A stretch of DNA of 64,000 nucleotides from Cavenderia fasciculata (GCF_000203815.1 NW_004457624.1:2418001-2482000), one strand, 5' to 3'. Counted from the stretch's first letter, positions 47,895 through 59,273 are shown. A program made the numbers and translations. Notes: generated from the sequence alone by a model not told the origin.

Positions 47895-50800
47895 TTAGGA
47901 AATGATTAGAGAAGGTTTACCTGGGGTAGGAGGTTGACCCTTGATTTGTTTAAGATCTTGTTCAGAGGCTTCCTTTACTTCGATGGAAGTCAATTCGAGT
48001 GAACGGATGAGATAGTCCATGTTGGAGGTAATGACTTGATCTTCGGCAAATGGAAGAGTAGTTTCGAGAGCTTGGCTACCATTCAACTTGATCTCGGCTT
48101 CGACGACACGGATGAATTGCATAATGTTGGAGAGTTGAGACTTGAGTTCGTCTTCCTTTTTGAGGTCTTCCAAGATGGTGGCAGTCTCCTTGGTGAAACA
48201 CTTGTTTTCAGCGTCGTAGATCTTGGAGAGATAGTCGAGTGTGTGGATCTTCCACTTTGGATAGGTCTTGCTAATGTAGATGACAGCCTTTTCAGCCTTG
48301 GCGTCGGTCTTGCCTCCCTTGTTCTTGGACTTGAGGAAGATGTTGATCTTGGTACGAACGTCGTAGGCGGTCGACTTGAGGTAGTCGTTTTGACGGAGTG
48401 CCATGACATCGACGTCGGTGGCGAGTGGCCAACGGGCGTTGGTAATGTCGCCCTTGCCAATCAAGTTGAAAATCTTTTGTGAAAAGTGTGGGGCGATGGG
48501 GTACATGAGGATGGCTTGCACCTCGATGAAACGGTTGATGAGCTCCTTGGACATGTTTTCGACAGAGTCGAGCACCGACTTGTAGTAGTCACGCGAGGCG
48601 AGGAAGTCGAAAAAGACGATACGGAGGGCTTCACGGAACTGGCTCTTTTCGTAGGCGTCTTCGGCTTGCTTGATGGCACGGTTAATCTCGCTGGCAAAGA
48701 CGATATCTTGGGCACGGGTGGGTGCGCCAGTGTACATCTTGTCTTGAGCAAGGAGCATTTCCTCGACCCAGGTGACTTGAGTGTGGAGCTTGAACAATGC
48801 AGACAAGGCAGTCTTGTCGAGGAAGTTGGCGTCTTCAACACCGTCTCCGGCGTCGGCAAGAGCGACACGGGTGGCGTCGGCCGAGTACTTTTCGACAGCG
48901 TCAAACAAGGTCAAAAAGTTTCCGCTCGACTTGCTCATCTTCTCACCGTTCAACAAGACAAACCCGTTGGCACGGATACCGCGTGGTTGGTGGTGTTCGG
49001 GGAAGAGAGTGGCGTGGTTGTAGAGGAAGAAGGTGAGATGGTTTTGGACGAGATCGATACCACTGACACGGAGATCCAATGGATACCAATAGTTAAACTC
49101 ACGCTTCATAAGTGTGAGGGTGTCCTTTGCAATTTGCGAGGTCGAATGAGCCTTTTCCAAATCACCGTTCAACAAGACGTAATCCCACACCTCCTTGGAC
49201 ATTTGTGGTGGTGCGATCTTGCCGCTACCTTGTACCTGTCCGTTAAAGTCGGATTGGAGGATATGAGCAATCGTGTAAAATGCCATGTAGATGGTCGAGT
49301 CAGAGAGTGACTCGATCAAGAATTCTTGGGCCCATGGCAACTTGGTGCCGAGACCAAAGGAACGTGAACAGGCCCATTGACCCAACCAACCGAGTGCAAT
49401 CTCGAAACGCTTTCTTGTCTCTGGCGAAAAGAGTTCCATGGTGGCCAAGTTCTTGAGCACGCTTTGACGCCATTGCTCGTCCTCTTCACCATAGTTGATG
49501 TACCATTGGTCGGTGAGTGCGACGACACACTCGTCTCCACTACGCGACACGACCTTTCCGGCGGGCTCAGAGTAGTTGACAGCTTGTCCGCTGGCAACCA
49601 TCTCGTCCTTGATGGTCTTTTTGACGACGCTGACCTTCTCGCCCTTGTATGGACCGACGGCCATGACACCGTCGTTGAATCCCTTTTGGTAGCACAAGTC
49701 CTTGGCCTTGTCCAAGAGGTCACGGTCGTTTTGTGACTTGACTTGGAACTCGCGGTAGGCACGCACGGCACATGCTTCAGTCTCGGTGTAGCCCGGGATA
49801 TCAATGATCGAGATGACCTCGAATGGGAGCACCCACTCGTCCTTGACGCCAAACTTTTTACGCAATGGCTCCTTGAGCTTGAGGTCGACCAAGGTGGCAT
49901 AGTCGTCTGGCGAGTCACTTGGCACCGAGGTGACGACACCAGTACCCTTGTTCTCGTCGATCGAAAGCATTGGGAGGACGTGGACGATGGGGTTGATGGC
50001 CAATGGAGCCTTGAGCGATGCACCAATCAAGTCTTGACCGGTAAACTCGGCCAACTTGTCAAACTGTCCACGCACCTTGGTCAAGCCTTGGTAGGCCATG
50101 TTGCGCACTGATCGCTCGGTACACACAAACACCGATCCGTCCTTCATCTCGAATGCGCCGTACTTTCCGGTTGGCAACACCCAGCAGTTGGTCTGACCGT
50201 ACATGGTCTCTGGACGGAGTGTGCCTGGCACAAGATACACCTTTTTGCCGGCAGCCATAATGGGTGCCAAGACGGCTGGAGCAGGCTCGACAACCTCCAA
50301 CTTGATCAATGTATAGTTTTGTGGTTGCACACCCTCACCTTGGGAACGCTCGTGATCGGCGCATTGTTGGTTGTCAGTGGTCGACCAAATCGAGTATCTC
50401 TCACCGAATTTAACCTTGTCTTGCTCGCGGAGAGCAGTGAATTGCCAACGCACAAAACTGTCATAGTATTGGTTGACATCGGTCGTAATAAACGAACGAC
50501 GCCAGTCAATACCCATACCAATCGACTCCAAATCTCCCTTGCAGTGTGGTGGGAAGTAGTTCAACCAATAGGTAGTATCGGCAAACTTTGGAATCTCCTC
50601 GTCTGTGATTCCCAAACTTTGCATAATCTTCCATTGTCTCGCAATACCCCCAGTCTTTGCCTTTACCTTTGATTTATTTGATTTAAATTGTAATGGATCT
50701 TCTTTAATTGCTACTTTTTCAACGACTAAATGAAACAAAAAAATACAAAAAGTTAACAAATCTAATCTTTTCTTTTCTTTTCTTATCTTCTTTTGTTTTA

Positions 50801-51265
50801 CCCTTTTCTGGTTCATCAATTGGGAATACTGGTGGAGTACCAAACTCTTCCATTTCCTTTTTCAACTTGTCAGCACAGACCTTGATTGGCATACCGGTGC
50901 AATGGAATGCAAATGGGAACAAGACACGCTTGCCCTTGAGACGTTGGAATTGACACATGAATTCAGCTTTGGTGACGGTGAATACGTGACCAATGTGCAA
51001 TCTACCGTTCATATATGGGTATGGGAAAGAGGCCATGTACTTTGGCTCTTCGACATTGGTCTTGTCGACTGGTGCGTCCACCTCAAATGTCTTGTTATCT
51101 TTCCATTGTTTTTGTATTTCCTTTTCATACTCTCTAACAAAATCTAATTTGGCTGTTGACTTGAGAATATTAAAGATTGAAATAAAAGTATAAGTATCAA
51201 AAGAAGATCCAACACAAACACTCGTAGGTCGGTCGTTTTAGAGTTAAATATAATCATCATACCAT
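47895..51265 (-). CDS. leuS: Cytosolic leucyl-tRNA synthetase
   Basis: Exons 51265..51263, 51159..50802 and 50725..47895 give 1063 residues, typical for archaeal/eukaryotic cytosolic LeuRS. The catalytic HIGH motif is in [10 protein letters not shown] (about residue 56) and KMSKS in [12 protein letters not shown] (about 713). Between them lies the CP1 editing domain ([32 protein letters not shown]). The C-terminal anticodon-binding and extension parts follow. No in-frame ATG precedes [15 protein letters not shown] in its exon, but an intron (donor GTATGA at 51262, acceptor TCAAG at 51160) places a lone ATG exon directly before it, so exon 1 holds just the start codon. The strong GC-rich codon use fits high expression. 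Confidence 0.95.
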
Positions 51266-51947
51266 TTTTTGTCTATTTCTTTTGTTATAATAATAATAGA
51301 TAATTGAAATTACTATAATAACTGTAGTTGTTGATATTATAAATATCATAATAATTAATGTGTATATATATATATATTTGTTAATACTTAAACTACTACA
51401 ACTACTACTTGTTTATTTATAATGTTGTTTATACTACATACAATTTAAAAGAAAATTACAAGAACAATAACAATCACCACACACAAACCTTTTGGCGTAG
51501 TTACTCTATAAAGTATTGTTGTCGTAGGAGACTAATGATAATATTAATAGCTCATTTTTCTCAGCTTTTATTGTTTCATCCATCGTCGTCTCTTAGTTAA
51601 AAAATAAAAAATCAAAAAAAAAAAGGAGAGGAGCAGAACAACGAACTTCATTGACTTGACACACCTAGATTGAGATGTATACGACAAACAACAAATAAAT
51701 AATAAGATAAATAAAATAAGAAACAAATAAAGTAAAGGATAACATTTACATTTAGAGAAGAGGGTTATTATTATTATTATTATTATTATTATATCTGTTG
51801 AGATCGATCATCTTGGAAATCAATTGTCCGTGTCATTACAAGAAATATGAAACGGTTTGGTTTTGGCATGTCTCTCTTTTCCGATCTATTTTGTGTGTGT
51901 TTAGAGATACAACAAATAGAGAGAGAGAGAGATAGAGAGGTTTATGG
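51266..51947. other. Divergent promoter region
   Basis: Between LeuRS (minus) and the phosphatase gene (plus). It has TA repeats near 51361-51376, an (ATT)n run near 51767-51792 and a (GA)n tract at 51920-51932 just before the first ATG of the phosphatase. No gene is visible. Confidence 0.4.
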
Positions 51948-54355
51948 ATGGATAATCTAGATGGACCGTATTGGAAACTAAATACATCGGCTGATGGGAG
52001 GAGGGCGCGAAAGCCGACCACCTTTTTGTCAATGTCGACCGGTTCACAACTATCATATGCTTCAACAACATTAAACACAATACAAATGTCAGCAAACCAT
52101 CAGTAGTTGAACAATCACAAGTACAAGTACAAGTGCAGCCACAGCAAGAACAGTCACAACAACAACAACAACAACAATCTAAACCTATACTAAAAAGAAA
52201 AAAGAAAGAAGAAGATGATGATAAACAACAGCAACCATTACCACAACTTATCGAATCACCTGATTTAAAAGAAGAGCAACAACAACAACAACAAGATGAC
52301 AATGTCGTGATAGTAGAAGAAGAGGAGAAGGAGAAGGAGATAGAAATGGTAGTGAGTCTATCACCTGCAAGAACACCAATCAAACAACAAAAACAAGACC
52401 ATGATGGAAGAGGTATAAGGAATAATGCTATTATTCCATCTCCAGTATCGACCAATGACAATATCCGTAGTAGCCGACCAACCACTCCCATTAAATTTGA
52501 TTTAAATGATAGTGTGCAAGAAGAAGAATCTGGTGGCAGCTCTGGTACAGGTGATAGTAGTGCTATTCTTGATGCGTCCCAAGACGACATTAACTATAGT
52601 CTCCCAAGAGTTGACTCTAGTGCCCTCCTAAGTAGCCTTTTCTCTCTACACCTTGGTTCTCCCTTAAAACGATCCCAACGAATGGTCGATATATATCCAC
52701 TACCACCACTCACTCCATCTACATCTACTATTATAAATAATAATATTAATAATGAAAATAAGGCTAACAATATTATTGTTGCTAATCAAACTACTACTAC
52801 TACTATAGTAGTTGAACAACCACCACCAACAACCAACAATCAATTAAATATGGTACCAGATAAACTACCTGTAGAAATAGCTCAAGACAACAATGGACTA
52901 GGAAACATTGTCCAGCAGGACGAACAACAAACACCCAACAAGGTTGATCAACATATCATCATTCTTGATGATGTTCAAACCCAACCAAACATCCAACAAC
53001 CACAAACTCTACAACATCAACAAGTTGAAATATTTGAAGTATCTCAACGAATCAATAATAATGATATCAATACTACTAATAATAATAATATTAATAATAT
53101 TAATAATAATAATAATTCCACAACATCGATGGATAATTTGGTACAACAAAAAAGACAGACTAAAAATTTAGGATTATCATCAGGATTGGATGGAGCCTAT
53201 TGGTCTGCACCAATTGAATCGAAAAGACAAAAAAAGCCTGTTCAAAGTTTGTTTTTTGACTATAATAATGATAAAACAACCAAGACGGCTGTCTCTACAT
53301 CACAAACCAAAGTTGTGACAGCAATCAAATCAACTAAAACGACAAAACCAACAACAAAAAAAATAGTTGGTGAAAACCCATTACCAATTGTTAATCCAGT
53401 TGCCAGACTAGGATCTAAAAAGTCAACTACCAAAACAAAGACTGAAAAGATCCAAAGATCTGCCAAAAAATTAAATCCAAAAGATCAATTACAACATCAA
53501 CAACCATCTTCATCTTCATCATCATCATCAACAACAACGAATGAAGTTTCAAAGGGTAATACTAATGAAACGAAAAAGAAATTACAAATCAGAATAACAT
53601 TTGTACCAAAGGATCCTCAAACTCCAACCAAAACTGTTACAAGGTATATTGAAACAGCACCACCATTACCAAATAATTTATTCTCCAAGGACATTTTACT
53701 TGATACATCAATTGTTGGTACAGATAACCAATTATTCAAGGATACATTATTGGATACTACCTCTACAGTAGCAGCAGAAGATTTAAAAGAAGGATTTTTA
53801 GCATTTGCAGGATTACATAGTAATGTTAAATTGTTTGTTGGTGGTAAAGGATGTTTAAACAATAAGGATTGGTTGGATCGAGAGAATATATCTTCATTTA
53901 TCAATGTCACCAAAGAGATTACACATCCCAAGGATGTAGAGACTAATCATTTTCTAAGAATCTCTGTTAGTGACTCGATGGACCAACGAATCAGTTCCCA
54001 TTTTAGCGAGGCGGTAGAATTCCTCAGCCAATCATTGGGAAATAATAAACCAGTATTGGTGCACTGTCGCGAGGGTAGAAGCAGATCGACGACCATTGTC
54101 ATTGCCTATGGTATCAAAGTATTGAATATGCCACTCAAACAATGCTATGAAATCGTCGCCAAAAATGTACCTCGTATCAATATCAACAGTGGATTCTTGA
54201 ATCAACTAATGGAATATGAATACAATACTCGAGGTAGTAATAGTATCAACTTTTTTGAAAAGTCTTCAAGAAGGCAAGCTGCTGCTCAAACCTCAACAAC
54301 TTCATCAACCTCAACATCATCCACTTTTTCTTCTCTAAGAACTTCTAATAAATAA
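51948..54355 (+). CDS. Dual-specificity protein phosphatase with long low-complexity N-terminus
   Basis: The catalytic domain is at the C-terminus: AFAGLHSNVKLFVGGKG, FINVTKEITHP, and the signature VHCREGRSRST at 54058-54090 with the nucleophile Cys and P-loop Arg, followed by an AY-x-I-x-V-x-N helix and FLNQLMEYEY. This is a VH1-like dual-specificity phosphatase. The 550 residues before it are poly-Q, Asn, Thr and Ser with a motif LDGAYWSAPIESKRQKKP. The start is uncertain: the long frame has no ATG before about 52320, but an upstream frame beginning ATG 51948 encodes LDGPYWKLNTSADGRRARKP, plainly a second copy of that motif, and stops at 52104-52106. The two must join by an unrecognised intron or an assembly indel between about 52020 and 52106. 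The coordinates include both. Confidence 0.8.
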
Positions 54356-54771
54356 TAGTAATAGTAATAATAATAATATTATTAATAATAACCGACAAAC
54401 TGTAGTGACACTAGGATTGCCCATTTTTTAACTTGTCTATTGTTTGTAGGGCGTCACCCTTTTTTATATTGACAAAATCAATTTAAATTTTTATTTAGAT
54501 TGATAAATATAAATATATACATTTAAATTTATTTATCAATCTAAATCCCTAAAACTTGAAGGTTTGTGGGTGTCTAGATATATCGGGAAATGAGTACCTT
54601 ATTTTGTAGGAATCAAACTTTCAATGAAAAAATATATTTTTTTAATTTAACTCTCAAAAAACGATCATCAAAACATATTAATTTAGTAAAATTTTGTTAG
54701 TTTGTTGCACAAGTACTTGAATACAGATAGAATACACATACATACATACATACATAGAGATAAATACACAA
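54356..54771. other. Spacer with an inverted repeat
   Basis: Downstream of the phosphatase and upstream of the next plus-strand gene. It contains the inverted repeat at 54493-54546 and an (ACAT)n run just before 54772. Otherwise AT-rich. Confidence 0.4.
54493..54546. repeat. 17-bp perfect inverted repeat, 20-base spacer
   Basis: ATTTAGATTGATAAATA at 54493-54509 is matched by its exact complement at 54530-54546. It could fold in a 3' UTR or be a tiny terminal-repeat element; flanking target duplications are not clear. Confidence 0.6.
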
Positions 54772-55689
54772 ATGAATGCAATAGAATTAAGAAATTATAT
54801 AGATCAATTATTCCTTTACTATTATGGCAAAAAGGGAGTCGATAATCATATCGACACGATTCTAGGTTTTATAGTCGATGGCAAGATGACTTGTGAAAGT
54901 GCTGCTCTGTACATTGAATCTTTATCACAACAATTCCCAGACTATTATATACTCAAGAATATTTCCCCTGAACATATTAAACAAAAAGCTCAACATCAAC
55001 AACAACAATCAATTTTAACAAATAATAATCATATTCAACCACAACCTGTACAACAACAATTTACTCCCTCTTCTTCTTCTTCTACTCCTGCCTCTTCTTC
55101 TTCTTCTACTCCTGCCTCTACTTCATCTTCTACTACTACTACAATTAAATCATATTATGATTATGATACAAAACAATTTAATAAGGAAAAGATTAAAAAT
55201 GAAATGAATATGGAAACATCTAGAATCTATGTAAATGAATTGTATACTGTTTATACTGGTAGATTGGGAGACCCTGCATCAAGTAATTATTTGGTTACAT
55301 CATTATTGGATGGATCATTGTCTATACAACAAGCAGAACTACATGTCAAATTCTCAAAGGAATCCAAAGTGTTTGCCGTACAACAACGTCAAAAGGAAGA
55401 GAAACGTAGTAAAGCACAAGAATATGTATTTGAATTGTACAAGGTATTTTTTGGTCCAACCTATATACCACCGCCAGAAGATGTAATGAAATATGTCAGA
55501 GGTATTGTCGATCAAGCTTCACCAGACTATCAATCAATCGAAGAGGAAATCAAAGAAAAGGCAATACTAAATGTTAATGTACCAATAAAGAAACCATGGT
55601 TTAAAAGATATATAATAATAACAAACCCTCTAAAAAGAATAGGGGGGGGGAGGGGGAGCACTATTCCTATTATTTGTTTGTATCCTTGA
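54772..55689 (+). CDS. Protein with three DUF4214-like helical repeats
   Basis: A single open frame of 305 residues. Three units of about 50 residues share the pattern Y-(I/V)-x-(Q/E)-L-(F/Y)-x-x-(Y/F)-(Y/T)-G, then a hydrophobic helix, an acidic turn with DG and a final helix: NYIDQLFLYYYGKKG...VDGKMTCESA, YVNELYTVYTGRLGDPASS...LDGSLSIQQAE, YVFELYKVFFGPTYIPPPED. This recalls bacterial DUF4214 repeats (found in secreted S-layer and RTX-like proteins), but the likeness is weak. A Ser/Thr/Gln linker separates the first and second unit. No signal peptide. The last 25 codons cross a G-rich run and may be non-coding if an intron was missed near 55600. Function unknown. Confidence 0.55.
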   Translation: MNAIELRNYIDQLFLYYYGKKGVDNHIDTILGFIVDGKMTCESAALYIESLSQQFPDYYILKNISPEHIKQKAQHQQQQSILTNNNHIQPQPVQQQFTPSSSSSTPASSSSSTPASTSSSTTTTIKSYYDYDTKQFNKEKIKNEMNMETSRIYVNELYTVYTGRLGDPASSNYLVTSLLDGSLSIQQAELHVKFSKESKVFAVQQRQKEEKRSKAQEYVFELYKVFFGPTYIPPPEDVMKYVRGIVDQASPDYQSIEEEIKEKAILNVNVPIKKPWFKRYIIITNPLKRIGGGRGSTIPIICLYP

Positions 55690-56024
55690 GGTGTATCTTA
55701 TTGTTGAAAAAGGAACTTCTTTTTCCATTTCTATTTTCATTAATAAATTAAATAATTTAAAAAAAAGTTTCAATGTTGGTGATCTCTCTTGAGTGTCATA
55801 TGAAATGGTTCAGTAAGACACAATTGACATAGACGCAATTATATGAATTTATCAAAACGAACGAGACCTATGTCCAACTCGCTCATCATTATGAAATCGA
55901 TGAAAAGACAGTAATTAAATACATTGTGGATATTCGAGAGTCACTCTCGAATCTGAACTTATATATGTAAGTACAAAAATTGTAATAATCAACTTTCTTT
56001 TATACATATCTTATTTAAAAATAA

Positions 56025-56460
56025 TAGAGGTGGTAAACACTAGTGTCAGTTTCTCAGAGCTGGAGAATGCAGTGGCCTCTTTTAGCGTTACTCATGTATT
56101 TAAATACTCACATGACACTTTCATACTGAAACTAGTTTGGTATGTTTGTCTAAAATTATTGATAAAAATAAAATTAATACAAAAGAAAGAATAAGAGTAA
56201 TAGGTATTAATAATCAACCAACCTTATCTTTGGGTACTATCTTTTTATCTTTAGGCCTAAAGGGTATAGATGTAGAGGATGGTATGGAGAAGAGTAAGAT
56301 AATAAAGATAAAGTTCAACGTAGTGGCTGATGAAGTACCAACTATTATATTTGCAGTCCTTTTGACGTGTCATCTGATGGCAAGTGAGTACCTAAAGAAT
56401 AATAACTCACTTGTCATTATTATTCTTTCGGCACTCACTTGCCATTGGACAAGTTAATCT
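56025..56460 (+). mobile_element. Old broken retroelement-like fragment, possible Ty3/gypsy-type protease region
   Basis: A coding-like stretch on the plus strand has the general layout of the aspartic protease region of LTR retrotransposons of the Ty3/gypsy kind. Only this part can be seen. No LTRs, no reverse transcriptase or integrase regions and no target-site duplication were recognised nearby, and the fragment is broken. It looks old. The family call is tentative. Confidence 0.3.
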
Positions 56461-56761
56461 ACTCTGCTGCTGGTCAACATTTTTTGTAAGTACAAACTCA
56501 TTCATTCATTCATTCAATTGTAACACAAAACACAACATTACTGCATACATCCATTTTCCTATTAATTTTTGTTTATAGATCAAACACGACAAATTGGCTG
56601 CAATTAAAAGATTGCAACGTTAATGGTATTTTATTTTCATTGGTTTGGTGACATACAATTATTTATTTATGATGGTTGGATTTGTATATTTTCGAATTGA
56701 TAAATAGTACGATATTGTTTCTAATATTTGTACCTTGTTGATTCAAATCATCTGCTACATT

Positions 56762-56991
56762 TAGAATATCAACCAATAGATTCTTAATGCTGATAGACTG
56801 TCAGTTTGGAATACTTTCAAAACCAATCCTAACAATTCCTTATCATTCTTTCTATGTAAAAATTTACAATATTGATTTCTATATAAACAATATTCTCCTT
56901 CATATCCTGCTAAGTAAAAAGGAGGAACAGTTTGATAATTGATATGATTGTACGTTTTAATGTGTGCGGATAATTTACCTAATTTACCCTC
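56762..56991 (-). pseudogene. Coding-like fragment of unknown family
   Basis: On the minus strand a stretch of about 76 codons without an ATG start reads like protein: KLSAHIKTYNHINYQTVPPF, LAGYEGEYCLYRNQYCKFLH, ELLGLVLKVFQTDSLSALRI, ending at TAA 56762-56764. A stop precedes it at 56992-56994. It could be an exon of a lost gene. I do not recognise it. Confidence 0.3.
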
Positions 56992-57191
56992 TCACACAAG
57001 TTTAGTAGTATTGGTTTATTATTATTAATATCTATATTATTAACTATATTATTATCTATATTATTATTATTATTCGGGTGTATAATATAATTCCGGGTCA
57101 ATGGCAGACGGACTTGTAAAACATTCAATTGTACTATTGGCTGAAAAGGTCTAATTTAAATTAAAAAAAGAAGAAAATAATAATTATTAAT

Positions 57192-57863
57192 TTAATAATC
57201 CTGGAGGATAATATTATTTTTAGAATATTTTTGAGTTACCTTTAAATAAGGAGTTGTCCAACCTGAAAAAGGAGAGAAATCGGCAAAACTTGGTTCATTG
57301 TCGTCGTCAACATACCATAATGGGTATGATGAACCATATGTATAGTCGGGACCCATGATCATGCTATATGAATAAACGTCGGTACGAGTACCACATGTGG
57401 CACCGGTATTGGTGCAACCGTGAAACATGGATTGATAGAATTGTTGGTTGTCGGCTGGTGTCGACCATACACCGTTTGAACTGACATCGATCCACACTAC
57501 AATCTCTAAACCTTGATTGACGGCGTATTGAATCACCTTTTGTATTTGTGCAGATCCCGACGACACACCAGTTGTAACGTCGGGATACACCACAATATAT
57601 GGAATGTCCAGTAGACCTAGTTGGGCAGCCTTTATATTCTGTTTGCAACTAGCCAATAGATTGCCATTCTCTAGACATGTAATCACAATATCCGTATATC
57701 CACTCGACTTTATACACCCTGTATCTGTATGTGTTAATATATAATATGGTGATCCAATTATAAATCCTTTATTTGCCTTTGTTATTCCAGATAATAATAA
57801 TACTACTACAAATACAAAGATAATGAAAAGTTGATGATGATGGCGACTGATATTATTTATCAT
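57192..57863 (-). CDS. Secreted GH25-like lysozyme, copy A
   Basis: A single exon of 223 residues. The signal peptide (LFIIFVFVVVLLLSGITKA) is followed by a glycosidase barrel: FIIGSPYYILTHTDTGC, DIPYIVVYPDV, VIQYAVNQGLEIVVWIDVSS, WSTPADNQQFYQSMFHGC, a Cys pair NTGATCGTRTD, YGSSYPLWYVDDDNEPSF and FSGWTTPYLKV. The WIDVSS and PLWYV...GW motifs with the paired acidic residues match GH25 (Chalaropsis/Entamoeba-type) lysozymes, which cut peptidoglycan. It probably acts on ingested bacteria in phagosomes or outside the cell. The last ten residues differ from copy B. Confidence 0.85.
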   Translation of the reverse strand: MINNISRHHHQLFIIFVFVVVLLLSGITKANKGFIIGSPYYILTHTDTGCIKSSGYTDIVITCLENGNLLASCKQNIKAAQLGLLDIPYIVVYPDVTTGVSSGSAQIQKVIQYAVNQGLEIVVWIDVSSNGVWSTPADNQQFYQSMFHGCTNTGATCGTRTDVYSYSMIMGPDYTYGSSYPLWYVDDDNEPSFADFSPFSGWTTPYLKVTQKYSKNNIILQDY

Positions 57864-58373
57864 CTCGATGATAATAAATACATATATACAAATAATAATG
57901 TAATGTTACACACAAATACTAATTCTACACAACAACAACAATAATTAGAATAATTAGAATTGATGCATCAAACAAAGAGAAGAGAACCTTCTCTTTTCAT
58001 TTTTGATGGGTCTGCAGGGGCAGTGATCATTGTCCTCGTTTTATCTATCTAGAGATATTTTCAAAGTGTCCTAATAAAAAAGGACAAACAACATGTTCTT
58101 CCCTAGATTCTAAGGGGTGCACGACAGCTACATGAAATGATTGTTGGTGTAAATAAATAATAAAGTATGTTTTTATTGATCATCATTATATTTGACTTGT
58201 TGAAAACAATTGAGGTTCAATTGCAGGTAAATTACCTATACATAAAAATGTTGCATTTGTAGAATATGTCTAAAAACAGAAGATAGAAAGGAAAGATAGA
58301 GATAAGAGAGAGAGATAGAGAGATTAGAATACAATACAATCTTTTTCTTTTTTCTTTTTTCTTTTTTTTCTTT
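57864..58373. other. Spacer between the two lysozyme copies
   Basis: Upstream of copy A and downstream of copy B, both on the minus strand. It contains a short GC-richer part near 58003-58040 and GA-rich tracts near 58290-58325. No gene is visible. Confidence 0.4.
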
Positions 58374-58954
58374 TTAATAATTAGTTACTTTCATAGTAGG
58401 TTGAGTCCAACCAGCAAAAGGAGAGAAATTGGCAAAGCTAGGATTGTTATCATTGTGAACGTACCAAAGAGGATAGGAGGAACCGAAACTATAGTTTGGT
58501 CCGAAAATGGCACTGTAAGAGTACTCGTCTGTACGAGTGCCACATGTTGCACCTGCTTGTTGACATCCCTTAAAGATGTCTTGATAGTAGAGTTGATTGT
58601 CGGCCGGTGTAGACCAAAGACCGGCGGTTGATACATCGATCCAGTAGACATAGATGTTACCTCGGGTCGCTGCAAATTGTATCAACTTTAAAATTTGGGC
58701 CGACCCGGTGCCAATGTTTACATCGGGGTACATGTATATATAGGGTACGTCAATACTATTCTTTTGAGCCTCTTTAAAATTCTGTTGACAACTACTCATC
58801 AACATTCCATTGGACCAACACCCAAACACCAATAGATTATACAATCCATTTTGAAAACATTTTATATCACTATCTTTTAAAACATAGTATGGTGATCCTA
58901 CTGTAACTCCACTTTGTGGTGATCCTAAATTATTTATATAATTATTATCGTATC

Positions 58955-58996
<42 letters not shown>

Positions 58997-59273
58997 GTAC
59001 AAGTTGTTGTTGTTTATCTTTATCAAAACTAATGGTAAAATCTATTATTTCATTATCATCATTATTAATATTTATATGTTGTCTATTATTATTATTATCA
59101 TCATCATCATCATTGTAGTTATCTTCGTCGTTGTTGTTATTATTAGTATTAGTATTATTGTTATTATTATAGTTGTTGTTGTTTTGATGATGTCGTCGTA
59201 TTATAGATGAATCAACCAATACTATTACATATATGATTATAAATAATACGACTAGTTTCTTCAATATGATCAT
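58374..59273 (-). CDS. Secreted GH25-like lysozyme, copy B, with poly-Asn linker
   Basis: The start was placed at 59273 because it opens directly on a signal peptide (MIILKKLVVLFIIIYVIVLV); the longer frame upstream is a GA repeat. The protein of about 299 residues then has 110 residues of Asn/Asp/Gln low complexity, absent from copy A, and the same catalytic region: GVTVGSPYYVLKDSDIKCF, DVPYIYMYPDVN, YVYWIDVSTAGLWSTPADNQ, QAGATCGTRTDEYSYSAIFG, SSYPLWYVHNDNNPSF, FAGWTQPTMKVTNY. It is a tandem paralog of copy A in the same direction. The linker may be a simple-repeat expansion. Confidence 0.85.

Larger units (their letters stand above)
55690..57191. other. Gene-poor region with decayed coding fragments
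   Basis: Contains a coding-like stretch with an internal stop at about 55805-55970 (YVQLAHHYEIDEKTVIKYIV region), the retroelement-like fossil at 56025-56460 and the minus-strand fragment at 56762-56991, separated by AT-rich DNA. No intact gene is visible, so it looks like a small graveyard of old insertions and copies. Confidence 0.45.

Noticed and set aside
48036-50111. Several long open frames on the plus strand opposite LeuRS
   Set aside because: GC-rich codon use of LeuRS removes stops from other frames; the minus frame carries HIGH and KMSKS, so the others are shadows.
51901-52590. 229-codon open frame on the minus strand (Ser/Cys rich)
   Set aside because: It is the complement of the poly-Gln coding region of the phosphatase gene; Ser and Cys runs are what CAA repeats give when read backwards.
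55805-55970. Helix-turn-helix-like open stretch with internal stop
   Set aside because: Could be part of a transposon or host gene but too short and degraded to assign; mentioned only within the gene-poor region.
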